This document shows positions 1-9,857 of a DNA stretch of 64,000 nucleotides, piece by piece. Location of the stretch: NCBI RefSeq assembly GCF_026262505.1, contig NC_067208.1, positions 5,031,962-5,095,961 of the forward strand, given 5' to 3'. Position 1 is the stretch's first letter; each line of letters opens with the position of its first letter. This stretch comes from Trichomonas vaginalis G3. Taxonomy: Eukaryota > Parabasalia > Trichomonadida > Trichomonadidae. Both the position numbers and the translations under genes were made by a program. The notes under the pieces are model-generated. The model was given only the letters and a program-made list of their open reading frames with translations. It was not told where the DNA came from and did not search any database.

Positions 1-2082
1 AACTTCTCAACGATTGCCAAAGCAGCACTTCTTGTTTGTCGTCCATTTTCCAATGATTTACCAGAAGATTCAGTTCGTTCTCTTCGACAATTCATCATCA
101 TGACATTCGAAATTGTTGATTTGAACGAGAAACGATTCATTGACAAAGCATTCATGACTACACGCAAGAATGTCATTGAAACAGCTATCAAACAATACGA
201 AGAATATCGATCAGACAGCGAAGTTGAATCATACTCAACTGCATTAGTTATTTCCATGGCACAGAACAGGACAGAACTTTTAAGTTACGAAGTCTTTAAT
301 TTCTTAATTCCCAAACTATTCAAAGAAGATCCAAGTTTAAGAGAAGCAGTTATGCAAACGATGCCAAATTTCATCGAACAATTAATTGTCAGAATTCCAA
401 AGAAACAAAGAGTTCCTGTTTCCAAGATTACTCCTGAAAATTATGACGAAGCATTGTTCAAAGACAGATTTTTGAAAGGATTGAGTACAAAAGAACCATT
501 ATTCCTTTCCGTTGAAGAATTATTAGATGTAGAAACAGTTCGTAAATATTTCCCTTCATCTGCAGAAGAAAGAGTTAAAATCCACAAATTATTTGTGCAA
601 CAATTCATTGATTCTCCTGATGACATCGATCGCATTTGTTCTGCATTAGTTAATTCACAAGTACACCAAGAAGAATCATATTCCAAGATGAGAGTTCAGT
701 TCTGGGTATCAATCATTAGATTACTTGGTCCTCCTTTTGTTTCAAGATTAATTACACAAATGGAGAAATTAACTGTATCAAATGCAAATGTCGCACAACA
801 TGTCATTGCAGGAGAACTATTTTCTTCTGTTATGTTTGCATTGAAAGGTTGGAAATTTGCACGTATACAGCAGATTATTCCACAGTTGTTACCTTTCATT
901 GCAAGAGTTGTAAGAGAAGGAGAAAGTGACTTCCAAAGTGTATGGTTTGTTTCTGTTGTTTGTGGTCTAAGTGATCACGATCCACAACGTTTTTTCTGGC
1001 TGTTTGATGAATTGTTATCTGTCATTCCTGAACATATTACACAAATAAGAGATGTGAAAACAGCATCTTTAGTTGTGGATATATTGATGGAATTCGCTTG
1101 GAGATCACCAGAACTCATCAAACCGATCATTGAAAAAGCTGTCAGACCAATGTTTGAAGAGAAAGCTCAACAATTTGAACAAATTAGAGAATGTTCAATT
1201 CGAGCGGTTTCGTCACTTTTTTCAACATTTTTCAATCTTTTTGACGAAGAAATTCCTCCTGAAGCACAAGAGCTATTTGATTTCATTTGCAAGGCAGGTG
1301 ATAACTTCCTCATCGCTTGGTTAACAGCTCAGTTCACAACACAAGCTCTTTCCAGTATAATTGTAAACAGATTGGCAATTAATAAAATTGCAGGATGGTT
1401 GGACATCGCGTTAGGAAAATCAGAAGATGAAGAGAAGAGAGCTCGTGGTTGTTTGTTGCATTTGATTCGATCTAATTGGCTTTGGACATGTTCTAAACGC
1501 CCATTGACAAAAGAATCAGCATTACCTGTCATCAAGAAAATCTACGAACAATTGTCAATGGACAAGAAAACATGGCAAGGCCAAGCAGTCATTTTGTTCT
1601 TGAACTACGCTTTCTACGAACAAAACCACTTCTTCTTCAGAGACAATGAGATCAAAATGATCACAGATAATGTTGTTCTTCCTGCTTTGGAATCAAGTAA
1701 TTTCGATGTCCAAGTTTCGGCTGCAGAAGCATTCACATATTTGCTGAAATCATCGAAATTCTTGAGACAGCATATCCCTGAATACCTCGACAAATACAGG
1801 AAATACATTTTCAAGGGAGAATCAACAGCCATCAAAATCGCAGGTGTCAAAGCTCTTTTCTCAATCATCCAGTCAACATTGCTGTTCTTGAATGTTCCTG
1901 ATTACATCACTGATGCATTTGAGACATTGTCTGAAGCACAACAGATCAATCAGATGTTGGAGCCACACATTTCACAAGGTTTCTCAGATTTCTGGTCTTG
2001 CTACAACCAAAATCTCATCCAGAATGTCGCTGAACAACTCGAAAGATTTAGAGATTCAATGCGACCAAGTTACTTCTGTTAG
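1..2082 (+). CDS. Blm10/PA200-like proteasome activator, C-terminal part (5' end outside window)
   Basis: The frame is open from base 1 and runs through the Met at 100 without a signal of a true start, so the gene begins upstream; 693 codons are visible. The protein is an all-helical HEAT-repeat-like solenoid without membrane spans. Its end, a Trp about 30 residues from the terminus followed by a helical stretch and the last residues RPSYFC, resembles the C-terminus of Blm10/PSME4, which ends in a Tyr-Tyr-Ala type HbYX motif that docks into the 20S proteasome alpha ring. Family role: caps the 20S core and promotes degradation of unfolded proteins and histones, mostly in the nucleus. Here the penultimate residue is Phe rather than Tyr. 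A decayed copy of bases 30-360 lies at 5284-5446. Other HEAT proteins such as importins remain possible. Confidence 0.62.
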   Translation, partial: NFSTIAKAALLVCRPFSNDLPEDSVRSLRQFIIMTFEIVDLNEKRFIDKAFMTTRKNVIETAIKQYEEYRSDSEVESYSTALVISMAQNRTELLSYEVFNFLIPKLFKEDPSLREAVMQTMPNFIEQLIVRIPKKQRVPVSKITPENYDEALFKDRFLKGLSTKEPLFLSVEELLDVETVRKYFPSSAEERVKIHKLFVQQFIDSPDDIDRICSALVNSQVHQEESYSKMRVQFWVSIIRLLGPPFVSRLITQMEKLTVSNANVAQHVIAGELFSSVMFALKGWKFARIQQIIPQLLPFIARVVREGESDFQSVWFVSVVCGLSDHDPQRFFWLFDELLSVIPEHITQIRDVKTASLVVDILMEFAWRSPELIKPIIEKAVRPMFEEKAQQFEQIRECSIRAVSSLFSTFFNLFDEEIPPEAQELFDFICKAGDNFLIAWLTAQFTTQALSSIIVNRLAINKIAGWLDIALGKSEDEEKRARGCLLHLIRSNWLWTCSKRPLTKESALPVIKKIYEQLSMDKKTWQGQAVILFLNYAFYEQNHFFFRDNEIKMITDNVVLPALESSNFDVQVSAAEAFTYLLKSSKFLRQHIPEYLDKYRKYIFKGESTAIKIAGVKALFSIIQSTLLFLNVPDYITDAFETLSEAQQINQMLEPHISQGFSDFWSCYNQNLIQNVAEQLERFRDSMRPSYFC

Positions 2083-2661
2083 TTATTATATAATAATTTA
2101 TATAGAAAATCTATTGCTATCAAAGATATATATTTTAGTTTTATTGTTATGTAAAAATATTATTGCTGTTAGTAAAATATAATATATTAACGTTATAATA
2201 ATCATCGAAATCTATAGAAACATTTTTTTAAAAACTAAATTCCTTAGAAAGATCTTAGATTTCAATACAATTTTTCTATAAAAAAGAAAAGAAAGAAGAA
2301 GAGAGAGTGAAAAAAGAAGGACATATTAAATATGATATGCTGTTTTTAGTGCTGAGGCATGATTTTTTTTGCCTCTTTCTTCCATGAAGTTTTTTTTAAA
2401 GTTCGACAGGTGTAAATGATATAGAATGACAATTTACTTGCACTAAATTTTGAGTAACAATTCAAAAATGGAATTCAAAATAATCAGGAAAACTCCGAAT
2501 TTCTGATCTTTACAATTTTGATGTATTCCGTTGCTTTTTGCAGAGCGTTTTGGAAAATTTTGGTGACATTAATCATATTAAATAACTGTTCCGAAATTAC
2601 TTTGATAATCAGTTGATTTTCTGATTTGCGACGATAGCAATTATTTGATCATTTTTATTTT
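2083..2661. other. AT-rich intergenic region
   Basis: No reading frame of note. The last 130 bases or so resemble the region before the second membrane-protein gene (about 4150-4296), so they belong to the tandemly duplicated unit. Confidence 0.6.
2649..2655 (+). promoter_or_regulatory. Initiator-like motif before first seven-span gene
   Basis: TCATTTT fits the trichomonad initiator consensus TCA-Py-T/A and lies 6 bases before the ATG at 2662, the usual very short leader. The sister gene has TCGTTTT at the matching place (4284), with the normally invariant A changed, so the two copies may differ in expression. Confidence 0.5.
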
Positions 2662-3525
2662 ATGGTTCAAAGTGCACTAAATATTAGTAAAATTGATTCT
2701 AAATGCAAGGTTACAGTATTTCCTTCATGTGATACTCCATTTAGTATCTTCTTAATGCTGTTTTGTTTAATATTACTAATTCCTTATTCATATATCAGTG
2801 TTTTGTTATTAAATCAAATAAATTTAATTCGGAACAAATTTAAAAACCATGGGATACTATTTTGTTTCTCAAATATGATTTGTTCTATTTGTTTTTCTTT
2901 ATTTTCATTTTCAATATTAACTTACCAGAGATCTAAAACAATAATCCTGACAGCTATTGTAAGGATTTTGCTAGACTCGGCCGTAATTATGTTTTTTACT
3001 GATATTACTAAGATTTTAATGATGTTTAACGTTTTTGGATCAAAATTCATTTTTTATGTATCAAAAGCGTTACAATACCTTTTTATAGCTTTTGCAATTT
3101 ATGCATATGTTATTTTTTATTCTGTCCCTTCTCTGAATATTGATGCAAATGATTTTTTCCTGGCCAGCCCTGTATTTAAAATTGAATTATTTGCTTATCT
3201 CCTGAACTTAATTATGCTGATTGTTGCATTTCAATTCTCGTATTTAAGAAATATAATTGAACCAAAGAACAAAATCTATTTTGATATTGCCATTTTTCTC
3301 TTTTTACTATTTCTAATAATATTTGTTTTGCTTGTTGCTTGGTTAAATTCAAAATACTACGTGCTTTTGGGTGATTCTAATTCAAGAAGAATTATCACTA
3401 CTTTATGGTTTCAAATAATGAATTTACCTCCTTTAGCAATTTTATTTTTACTTTCCAATACGAAAGATTCGAATGAAAAAACCGATAATTTAGATGATGT
3501 AATTCATGAAAGTATTCTAATCTAA
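2662..3525 (+). CDS. Seven-span membrane protein, copy 1
   Basis: 287 residues with about seven hydrophobic spans (roughly residues 27-50, 66-87, 94-116, 127-150, 170-192, 210-232 and 248-266), a short N-terminal segment with Cys 15 and Cys 23, a basic loop after the first span (NQINLIRNKFKN) and an acidic C-terminal tail. This layout fits a GPCR-like or other heptahelical surface protein, but I see no diagnostic family motif and do not assign a function. The start is supported by an initiator-like word just upstream. A paralogue lies 1.6 kb downstream in the same direction. Residues about 178-230 are nearly identical between the copies while flanking parts differ. Confidence 0.75.
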   Translation: MVQSALNISKIDSKCKVTVFPSCDTPFSIFLMLFCLILLIPYSYISVLLLNQINLIRNKFKNHGILFCFSNMICSICFSLFSFSILTYQRSKTIILTAIVRILLDSAVIMFFTDITKILMMFNVFGSKFIFYVSKALQYLFIAFAIYAYVIFYSVPSLNIDANDFFLASPVFKIELFAYLLNLIMLIVAFQFSYLRNIIEPKNKIYFDIAIFLFLLFLIIFVLLVAWLNSKYYVLLGDSNSRRIITTLWFQIMNLPPLAILFLLSNTKDSNEKTDNLDDVIHESILI

Positions 3526-3639
3526 TTATGAAGCTCTGATAAACAAGTTATCAGGACTTGCCCAGTCATTATGTTCATGTTGTCAACTTGTTTTCACAGC
3601 AGTCAAATTCTCGACCATTTTCCAATGATTTACCACACG

Positions 3640-3919
3640 CAAATTTAATGAATTAGTAATTTGGTTTTAATATTGAAATAACAATATTCATGATGCTAAA
3701 TGGAGTCGATGACAAATTATGTCACTTTAATTAAATCAAAATCTTATGCTATCTTACATCAAAAAATCGATCCGTAAGCCAAAAATAATTTTGGCAAATT
3801 AATTGAAAAATAACGATAGAACAGCACGTTATAAAAAATGCCATTTAATACTTAATATCTATCCATAATAATTCCAACCAACAAATCTTAAAACCGTTTT
3901 ATTACAAAATTCAATATTG
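3640..3919 (+). repeat. 280-bp dispersed repeat, copy 1
   Basis: Nearly identical to 6345-6623 in the same orientation, with only a handful of substitutions. Copy 2 ends 27 bases before the start of the surface-protein gene at 6651, so the repeat may be a promoter-proximal segment carried along in a duplication. Copy 1 has no gene directly after it. Confidence 0.9.
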
Positions 3920-4296
3920 TGATCAGACTGATAAATTGTGTATAAATGTGTCAAAAAAGTTGGATGTTATTTTTTTTATTCAAATACCTTCCAGCATTAA
4001 AATCAAAAATAATCATTAATATGATAATTTCACTTATTTTGCATTTGACAGACTGTGCGCCTGTGAAATGCACAAGAAATGTGTAAATTTTCTCACATTT
4101 ACAGTTTTTTTGATATGATAATATAAAACCATATTCCATAGAATGTTGGAGAGCAATTTGGAAAATTATGATAATATTAATCATATTAAAATAGAGTTAA
4201 CATCATGAAGTGAAATCAGATTTTCCGAAATGACTTTGACATATAAATGAATGTAATGAATTACGACGATAGCAGTTATTTGGTCGTTTTTCGTAT

Positions 4297-5160
4297 ATGG
4301 TTCAAAACGCAATAAATATTAGTAAAATTGAATCTAGATGCAAAGTTACATTATTTCCTTCATGTGATACTCCATTTAGTATCTTTTTGATGTTGTTTGG
4401 TTTAATTTTACTAATTCCTTATTCATATATCAGTATTTTGTTATTAAATCAAATAAATCTAATTCGGAACAAATTTAAAAACAATAGAATACTATTTTGT
4501 TTCTCAAATATGATTTGCTCTATTTGTTTTTCTTTGTTTTCATTTTCGATATTGACATACCAGAGTTCTAGATTAATAATCCTGACAGGCGTTGTACGAA
4601 TTTTGCAAGATTCAGCACTCATTATGTTTTTTAATGATATTACGAAAATTTTAATGATGTTTAATGTAATTTATTCAAAAGTAATATATTATATATCAAA
4701 AGTGATACAATACATACTTGTATTTTTAGGATTTGTTTTTTATATTGCTTTTTATTTTGTACCTTCTCTGAACTTTGAAGGAAATGATTTTTTCATGTAC
4801 AACCTTTTATTTAAATTTGAATTAGTTGCTTATCTCCTGAACTTAATTATGCTGATTGTAGCATTTCAATTCTCGTATTTAAGAAATATAATTGAACCAA
4901 AGAACAAAATCTATTTTGATATTGCCATTTTTCTCTTTTTACTATTTCTAATAATATTTGTTTTGCTTGTTGCTTGGTTAAATTCGAATTACTACGTGAT
5001 TTTGGGTAATTCTAATTCTAGAAGAATTATCACTACTTTATGGTTTCAAATAATGAATTTGCCCCCTTTAGCAATTTTGTTTTACCTTTCCACTGCGAAA
5101 AATTCGGATGAAAAATCTGCTAATTTAGATGATGTAATTCATGAAAGTATTCAGATATAA
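4297..5160 (+). CDS. Seven-span membrane protein, copy 2
   Basis: 287 residues, paralogue of the gene at 2662-3525, with the same seven hydrophobic spans, paired Cys near the N-terminus and the same acidic tail ending DDVIHESIQI. It differs most around residues 125-175 (spans four and five). The stop codon TAA is followed by A, giving the UAAA word that serves as polyadenylation signal in Trichomonas. Function not recognised; a heptahelical receptor is one possibility. Both copies keep full-length frames, which argues that both are or recently were used. Confidence 0.75.
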   Translation: MVQNAINISKIESRCKVTLFPSCDTPFSIFLMLFGLILLIPYSYISILLLNQINLIRNKFKNNRILFCFSNMICSICFSLFSFSILTYQSSRLIILTGVVRILQDSALIMFFNDITKILMMFNVIYSKVIYYISKVIQYILVFLGFVFYIAFYFVPSLNFEGNDFFMYNLLFKFELVAYLLNLIMLIVAFQFSYLRNIIEPKNKIYFDIAIFLFLLFLIIFVLLVAWLNSNYYVILGNSNSRRIITTLWFQIMNLPPLAILFYLSTAKNSDEKSANLDDVIHESIQI

Positions 5161-5283
5161 ATTGGACAGTATTACCAATTTTTTAAAGTCCCAATTTCAA
5201 AGTGTGAAGGATTTTTAGAAGATAAAAACGAGCTTTCAGGACTTGCTCGGCTATTATGTTCATGTTGTTAACTTGTTTTCACC

Positions 5284-5446
5284 TCTTGTTTGTTGTCCGT
5301 TTTCTCACTTCTTCAGTTCATCATCATTGACAAAGTGAATGTCATTGAAACTGCTATCAAATAATACGAAGAATACCGTTCAGGCAGCGAAGTTGAATCA
5401 AAGAAGATCCAAGTTTACTAGCGGTAGTTATGCAAATAGTTATGCA
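5284..5446 (+). pseudogene. Decayed fragment of the Blm10-like gene
   Basis: Matches blocks of 31-110, 130-235 and 320-355 of the host gene at the start of the window (for example TACGAAGAATA and GGCAGCGAAGTTGAATCA-like words), with the blocks brought together by deletions and with in-frame stops. A smaller trace (TTTTCCAATGATTTACCA) occurs at about 3618-3635. The fragments lie in the 3' flanks of the duplicated membrane genes, so a piece of the Blm10 gene was copied together with that unit. Confidence 0.8.
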
Positions 5447-5564
5447 ATTAAACACTTTTAAAATTATATGTATAAGATAAGTAAAGATTTAGATAAAATG
5501 TTCAATGAATTATGATTAGTCATTTATTATAATGCAATTTCATAGCATACCTTTTATTTCAATT

Positions 5565-6180
5565 GGGGTCCATTATAAATTCCCCCATTATTATGAATAC
5601 GGTATCATTATTATAAATTCCATTTAATACGCATAATGGATTAATTCGAATAAAGGGTCAATTCGAATAACCGCCAAAAATGGAATAACGGGTTTTATGG
5701 AAATTCCATTTATTTTATCGGAATTTCGAATAACCGCTTTATTCGAATTTCCATTCAAATTAGAATTTCGAATAAACGGGTGTTATTGGAATTTCCATTC
5801 CCAGAAATGTTATATTTTGGCTTAATACTCACACATCAAATATAGCAAATATGGATTATCATTTGTTTCCAAAAGATTAAATATATTTGGCATGAAATTT
5901 TGATTAGCTAGATCAATTACATATATTAGATACTACATTTCTGGGAATAGAAATTCCAATAACACCCGTTTATTCGAAATTCTAATTTGAATGGAAATTC
6001 GAATAAAGCGGTTATTCGAAATTCCGATAAAATAAATGGAATTTCCATAAAACCCGTTATTCCATTTTTGGCGGTTATTCGAATTGACCCTTTATTCGAA
6101 TTAATCCATTATGCGTATTAAATGGAATTTATAATAATGATACCGTATTCATAATAATGGGGGAATTTATAATGAACCCC
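5565..6180. mobile_element. Foldback MITE with 246-bp inverted arms
   Basis: Arms 5565-5810 and 5935-6180 are near-perfect reverse complements and enclose a 124-bp spacer. The termini read GGGGTCCATTATAAAT and, in reverse, GGGGTTCATTATAAAT. The arms are made of alternating words such as ATTCGAATAA and GGAATTTCC, themselves partly palindromic. No coding capacity. The flanks (CAATT before, ATTTG after) do not give a clear target duplication, so I cannot name the superfamily. Such arms form a very long hairpin when single-stranded. Confidence 0.85.
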
Positions 6181-6344
6181 ATTTGATTTACTCAGCTTTA
6201 TCATCTCATTTTAAATTTGGAAACTATACATCAATTCAGCAACCATATGGGAAACTCTGGAATAGGAAATGAAGCAGATTTTTAAACAAATTAAAATCAA
6301 TAATAAGAATTTCCTTTCATTCAGTCCAGATCTATTTTCAATAT

Positions 6345-6623
6345 CAAATTTAATGAATTAGTAATTTGGTTTTAATATTGAAATAACAATATTCATGATG
6401 CTAAATGGAGTCGATGACAAATTATGTTACTTTAATTAAATCAAAATCTTATGCTATCTTACATCAAAAAATCGATCTGTGAGCCAAAAATAATTTTGGC
6501 AAATTAATTGAAAAATAACGATAGAACAGCACGTTATAAAAATGTCATTTAATACTTAATATCTATCCATAATAATTCCAACCAACAAATCTTAAAACCG
6601 TTTTATTACAAAATTCAATATTG
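6345..6623 (+). repeat. 280-bp dispersed repeat, copy 2
   Basis: Same sequence as 3640-3919. It runs up to the leader of the surface-protein gene and may supply its promoter region. Confidence 0.9.
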
Positions 6624-6644
6624 AGTTCCAGACAAATATTTACA

Positions 6645-6650
6645 CCATTA
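6645..6650 (+). promoter_or_regulatory. Initiator-like motif CCATTA abutting ATG
   Basis: CCATTA fits YCAYTW and directly touches the ATG at 6651. This decides that Met as the start, since the frame upstream has only a TTG. Confidence 0.45.
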
Positions 6651-6995
6651 ATGAAACTGAGCCAAGCAATATTGTTCTTACCAGTCATTTATCATTTATT
6701 CACAAACGCAGGTTCGCTATTATTTCAAAACAACAACAAACACTTGAAAAATTATTTTCAATTTTCAAATAATTTAATGAAATCAAATACTGAAACCATA
6801 TGGAATCAATATTTTACTGAAGGCTATAGCAATTTAACAAATCCATCACAATCTATTACAAAAGGAAATTATTTGATTTATCATGTTTTATTTTATAAAC
6901 TAAATCAACCATCAATATTTGTCAAATCTATTAACAACAACACTAATATTCTTGTTTATCAATCAAAATTTGATTCAAACTCAAGTGTCGCAATA

Positions 6996-7008
6996 TTTCA
7001 AAAAGGAG
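6996..7008 (+). repeat. 13-bp target site duplication, left (element A)
   Basis: TTTCAAAAAGGAG; the right copy at 9944-9956 is TTTCAAAAAGCAG, one mismatch. Removing one copy and the element rejoins the host reading frame. Confidence 0.8.
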
Positions 7009-7370
7009 TAGGGGTAATTTTAGCTAAAAGTGACACACCCGTGAAGGGTGTGATTACCGATCGGTAATTTCGACAGTTTAGAATTTAAAATTTTTTATGG
7101 AACTGTTGCGAGTTTCATAAAGAATTTAAGGAATATAAGCAAAGATTTGAATCAAAATCTTAGACCTAAGCCGCTCGATTCGCTCGCGGCTTCCGCGAAT
7201 TACAGATCAGCAAAGATTTGAATCAAAATCTTCGAACTAAGCGATCGCTTCGCTCGCGGCTTTCTTTATTATTTTAAATTTGCATATTTCCATCAAAAGT
7301 TCATAAGGTAAAAAATTTCGTTTATTTTTACTAAGAAAAAAAAAGGTTTTTGATAATAAATTTATTTTAT

Positions 7371-9755
7371 TTCGAAAAAGTAGCAATAATCGTAAAAGGG
7401 TATTGATAGGCTTGCTAAAGTAACTAATTTTAGCTGTCAAATACTTTTGTATTTTGAAGTAAATTAGTATAAATTTGTTTTTACTTTTATTTCGAAAAAG
7501 TAGCAATAATCGTAAAAGGGTATTGATAGGCTTGCTAAAGTAACTAATTTTAGCTGTCAAATACTTTTGTATTTTGAAGTAAATTAGTATAAATTTGTTT
7601 TTACTTTTATTTCGAAAAAGTAGCAATAATCGTAAAAGGGTATTGATAGGCTTGCTAAAGTAACTAATTTTAGCTGTCAAATACTTTTGTATTTTGAAGT
7701 AAATTAGTATAAATTTGTTTTTACTTTTATTTCGAAAAAGTAGCAATAATCGTAAAAGGGTATTGATAGGCTTGCTAAAGTAACTAATTTTAGCTGTCAA
7801 ATACTTTTGTATTTTGAAGTAAATTAGTATAAATTTGTTTTTACTTTTATTCGAAAAAGTAGCAATAATCGTAAAAGGGTATTGATAGGCTTGCTAAAGT
7901 AACTAATTTTAGCTGTCAAATACTTTTGTATTTTGAAGTAAATTAGTATAAATTTGTTTTTACTTTTATTTCGAAAAAGTAGCAATAATCGTAAAAGGGT
8001 ATTGATAGGCTTGCTAAAGTAACTAATTTTAGCTGTCAAATACTTTTGTATTTTGAAGTAAATTAGTATAAATTTGTTTTTACTTTTATTTCGAAAAAGT
8101 AGCAATAATCGTAAAAGGGTATTGATAGGCTTGCTAAAGTAACTAATTTTAGCTGTCAAATACTTTTGTATTTTGAAGTAAATTAGTATAAATTTGTTTT
8201 TACTTTTATTTCGAAAAAGTAGCAATAATCGTAAAAGGGTATTGATAGGCTTGCTAAAGTAACTAATTTTAGCTGTCAAATACTTTTGTATTTTGAAGTA
8301 AATTAGTATAAATTTGTTTTTACTTTTATTTCGAAAAAGTAGCAATAATCGTAAAAGGGTATTGATAGGCTTGCTAAAGTAACTAATTTTAGCTGTCAAA
8401 TACTTTTGTATTTTGAAGTAAATTAGTATAAATTTGTTTTTACTTTTATTTCGAAAAAGTAGCAATAATCGTAAAAGGGTATTGATAGGCTTGCTAAAGT
8501 AACTAATTTTAGCTGTCAAATACTTTTGTATTTTGAAGTAAATTAGTATAAATTTGTTTTTACTTTTATTTCGAAAAAGTAGCAATAATCGTAAAAGGGT
8601 ATTGATAGGCTTGCTAAAGTAACTAATTTTAGCTGTCAAATACTTTTGTATTTTGAAGTAAATTAGTATAAATTTTTTTTACTTTTATTTCGAAAAAGTA
8701 GCAATAATCGTAAAAGGGTATTGATAGGCTTGCTAAAGTAACTAATTTTAGCTGTCAAATACTTTTGTATTTTGAAGTAAATTAGTATAAATTTGTTTTT
8801 ACTTTTATTTCGAAAAAGTAGCAATAATCGTAAAAGGGTATTGATAGGCTTGCTAAAGTAACTAATTTTAGCTGTCAAATACTTTTGTATTTTGAAGTAA
8901 ATTAGTATAAATTTGTTTTTACTTTTATTTCGAAAAAGTAGCAATAATCGTAAAAGGGTATTGATAGGCTTGCTAAAGTAACTAATTTTAGCTGTCAAAT
9001 ACTTTTGTATTTTGAAGTAAATTAGTATAAATTTGTTTTACTTTTATTTCGAAAAAGTAGCAATAATCGTAAAAGGGTATTGATAGGCTTGCTAAAGTAA
9101 CTAATTTTAGCTGTCAAATACTTTTGTATTTTGAAGTAAATTAGTATAAATTTGTTTTTACTTTTATTTCGAAAAAGTAGCAATAATCGTAAAAGGGTAT
9201 TGATAGGCTTGCTAAAGTAACTAATTTTAGCTGTCAAATACTTTTGTATTTTGAAGTAAATTAGTATAAATTTGTTTTTACTTTTATTTCGAAAAAGTAG
9301 CAATAATCGTAAAAGGGTATTGATAGGCTTGCTAAAGTAACTAATTTTAGCTGTCAAATACTTTTGTATTTTGAAGTAAATTAGTATAAATTTGTTTTTA
9401 CTTTTATTTCGAAAAAGTAGCAATAATCGTAAAAGGGTATTGATAGGCTTGCTAAAGTAACTAATTTTAGCTGTCAAATACTTTTGTATTTTGAAGTAAA
9501 TTAGTATAAATTTGTTTTTACTTTTATTTCGAAAAAGTAGCAATAATCGTAAAAGGGTATTGATAGGCTTGCTAAAGTAACTAATTTTAGCTGTCAAATA
9601 CTTTTGTATTTTGAAGTAAATTAGTATAAATTTGTTTTTACTTTTATTTCGAAAAAGTAGCAATAATCGTAAAAGGGTATTGATAGGCTTGCTAAAGTAA
9701 CTAATTTTAGCTGTCAAATACTTTTGTATTTTGAAGTAAATTAGTATAAATTTGA
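7371..9755 (+). repeat. 120-bp satellite array, about 20 units
   Basis: Units start with TTCGAAAAAGTAGC and are virtually identical apart from one- or two-base length changes in a few. The last unit is cut short at the right arm. Each unit contains AATTTTAGCTGTCAAA, which resembles the terminal repeat AATTTTAGCTAAAAGTGACA, so the array multiplies a terminus-like site. The 120-bp length and lack of stops in one minus-strand frame create long 40-residue-repeat frames that I regard as accidental. Confidence 0.95.
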
Positions 9756-9795
9756 TATTATTTTAACTCCCTTTGAAAACCTCAATTTTCCATAC

Positions 9796-9857
9796 AGAGG
9801 GAACGGGAATAGCATCCAATATTCCCTGAGAATGGTTGCGCATTCTCAGTTCCCTCT
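9796..9857. other. Perfect three-way junction (cruciform) sequence
   Basis: Outer stem AGAGGGAAC/GTTCCCTCT (9 bp) encloses two adjacent hairpins with no unpaired bases at the junction: GGGAAT-10-ATTCCC and TGAGAATG-6-CATTCTCA. The same structure is conserved at 60310-60371. Confidence 0.85.

Larger units (their letters stand above)
2560..5290 (+). repeat. Tandem duplication of a ~1.63-kb unit
   Basis: The two seven-span genes, their 5' flanks (about 2560-2661 and 4150-4296) and their 3' flanks (3526-3600 and 5215-5285, both with the word TGTTCATGTTGT and a following CAACTTGTTTTCAC-like stretch) match in order. The distance from ATG to ATG is 1635 bp. Only in copy 1 is the 3' flank followed by the 280-bp repeat starting at 3640. 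Confidence 0.75.

Noticed and set aside
3951-4184. 77-codon minus-strand frame between the seven-span genes
   Set aside because: AT-rich intergenic sequence, Ile-rich product, no counterpart at the equivalent place before the first copy.
7034-7068. Hairpin plus ATTACCGATCGGTAAT palindrome as a bacterial-type operator
   Set aside because: It belongs to the arm of element A and is duplicated with it in element B; no evidence for a regulatory role in a host gene.
7237-9717. Long minus-strand frames made of a 40-residue repeat (TAKISYFSKPINTLLRLLLL...), also at 60450-60821 on the plus strand
   Set aside because: They arise because the 120-bp satellite is a multiple of three and happens to lack stops in one frame; one-base length changes in some units break them and no start signal or protein-like composition is seen.
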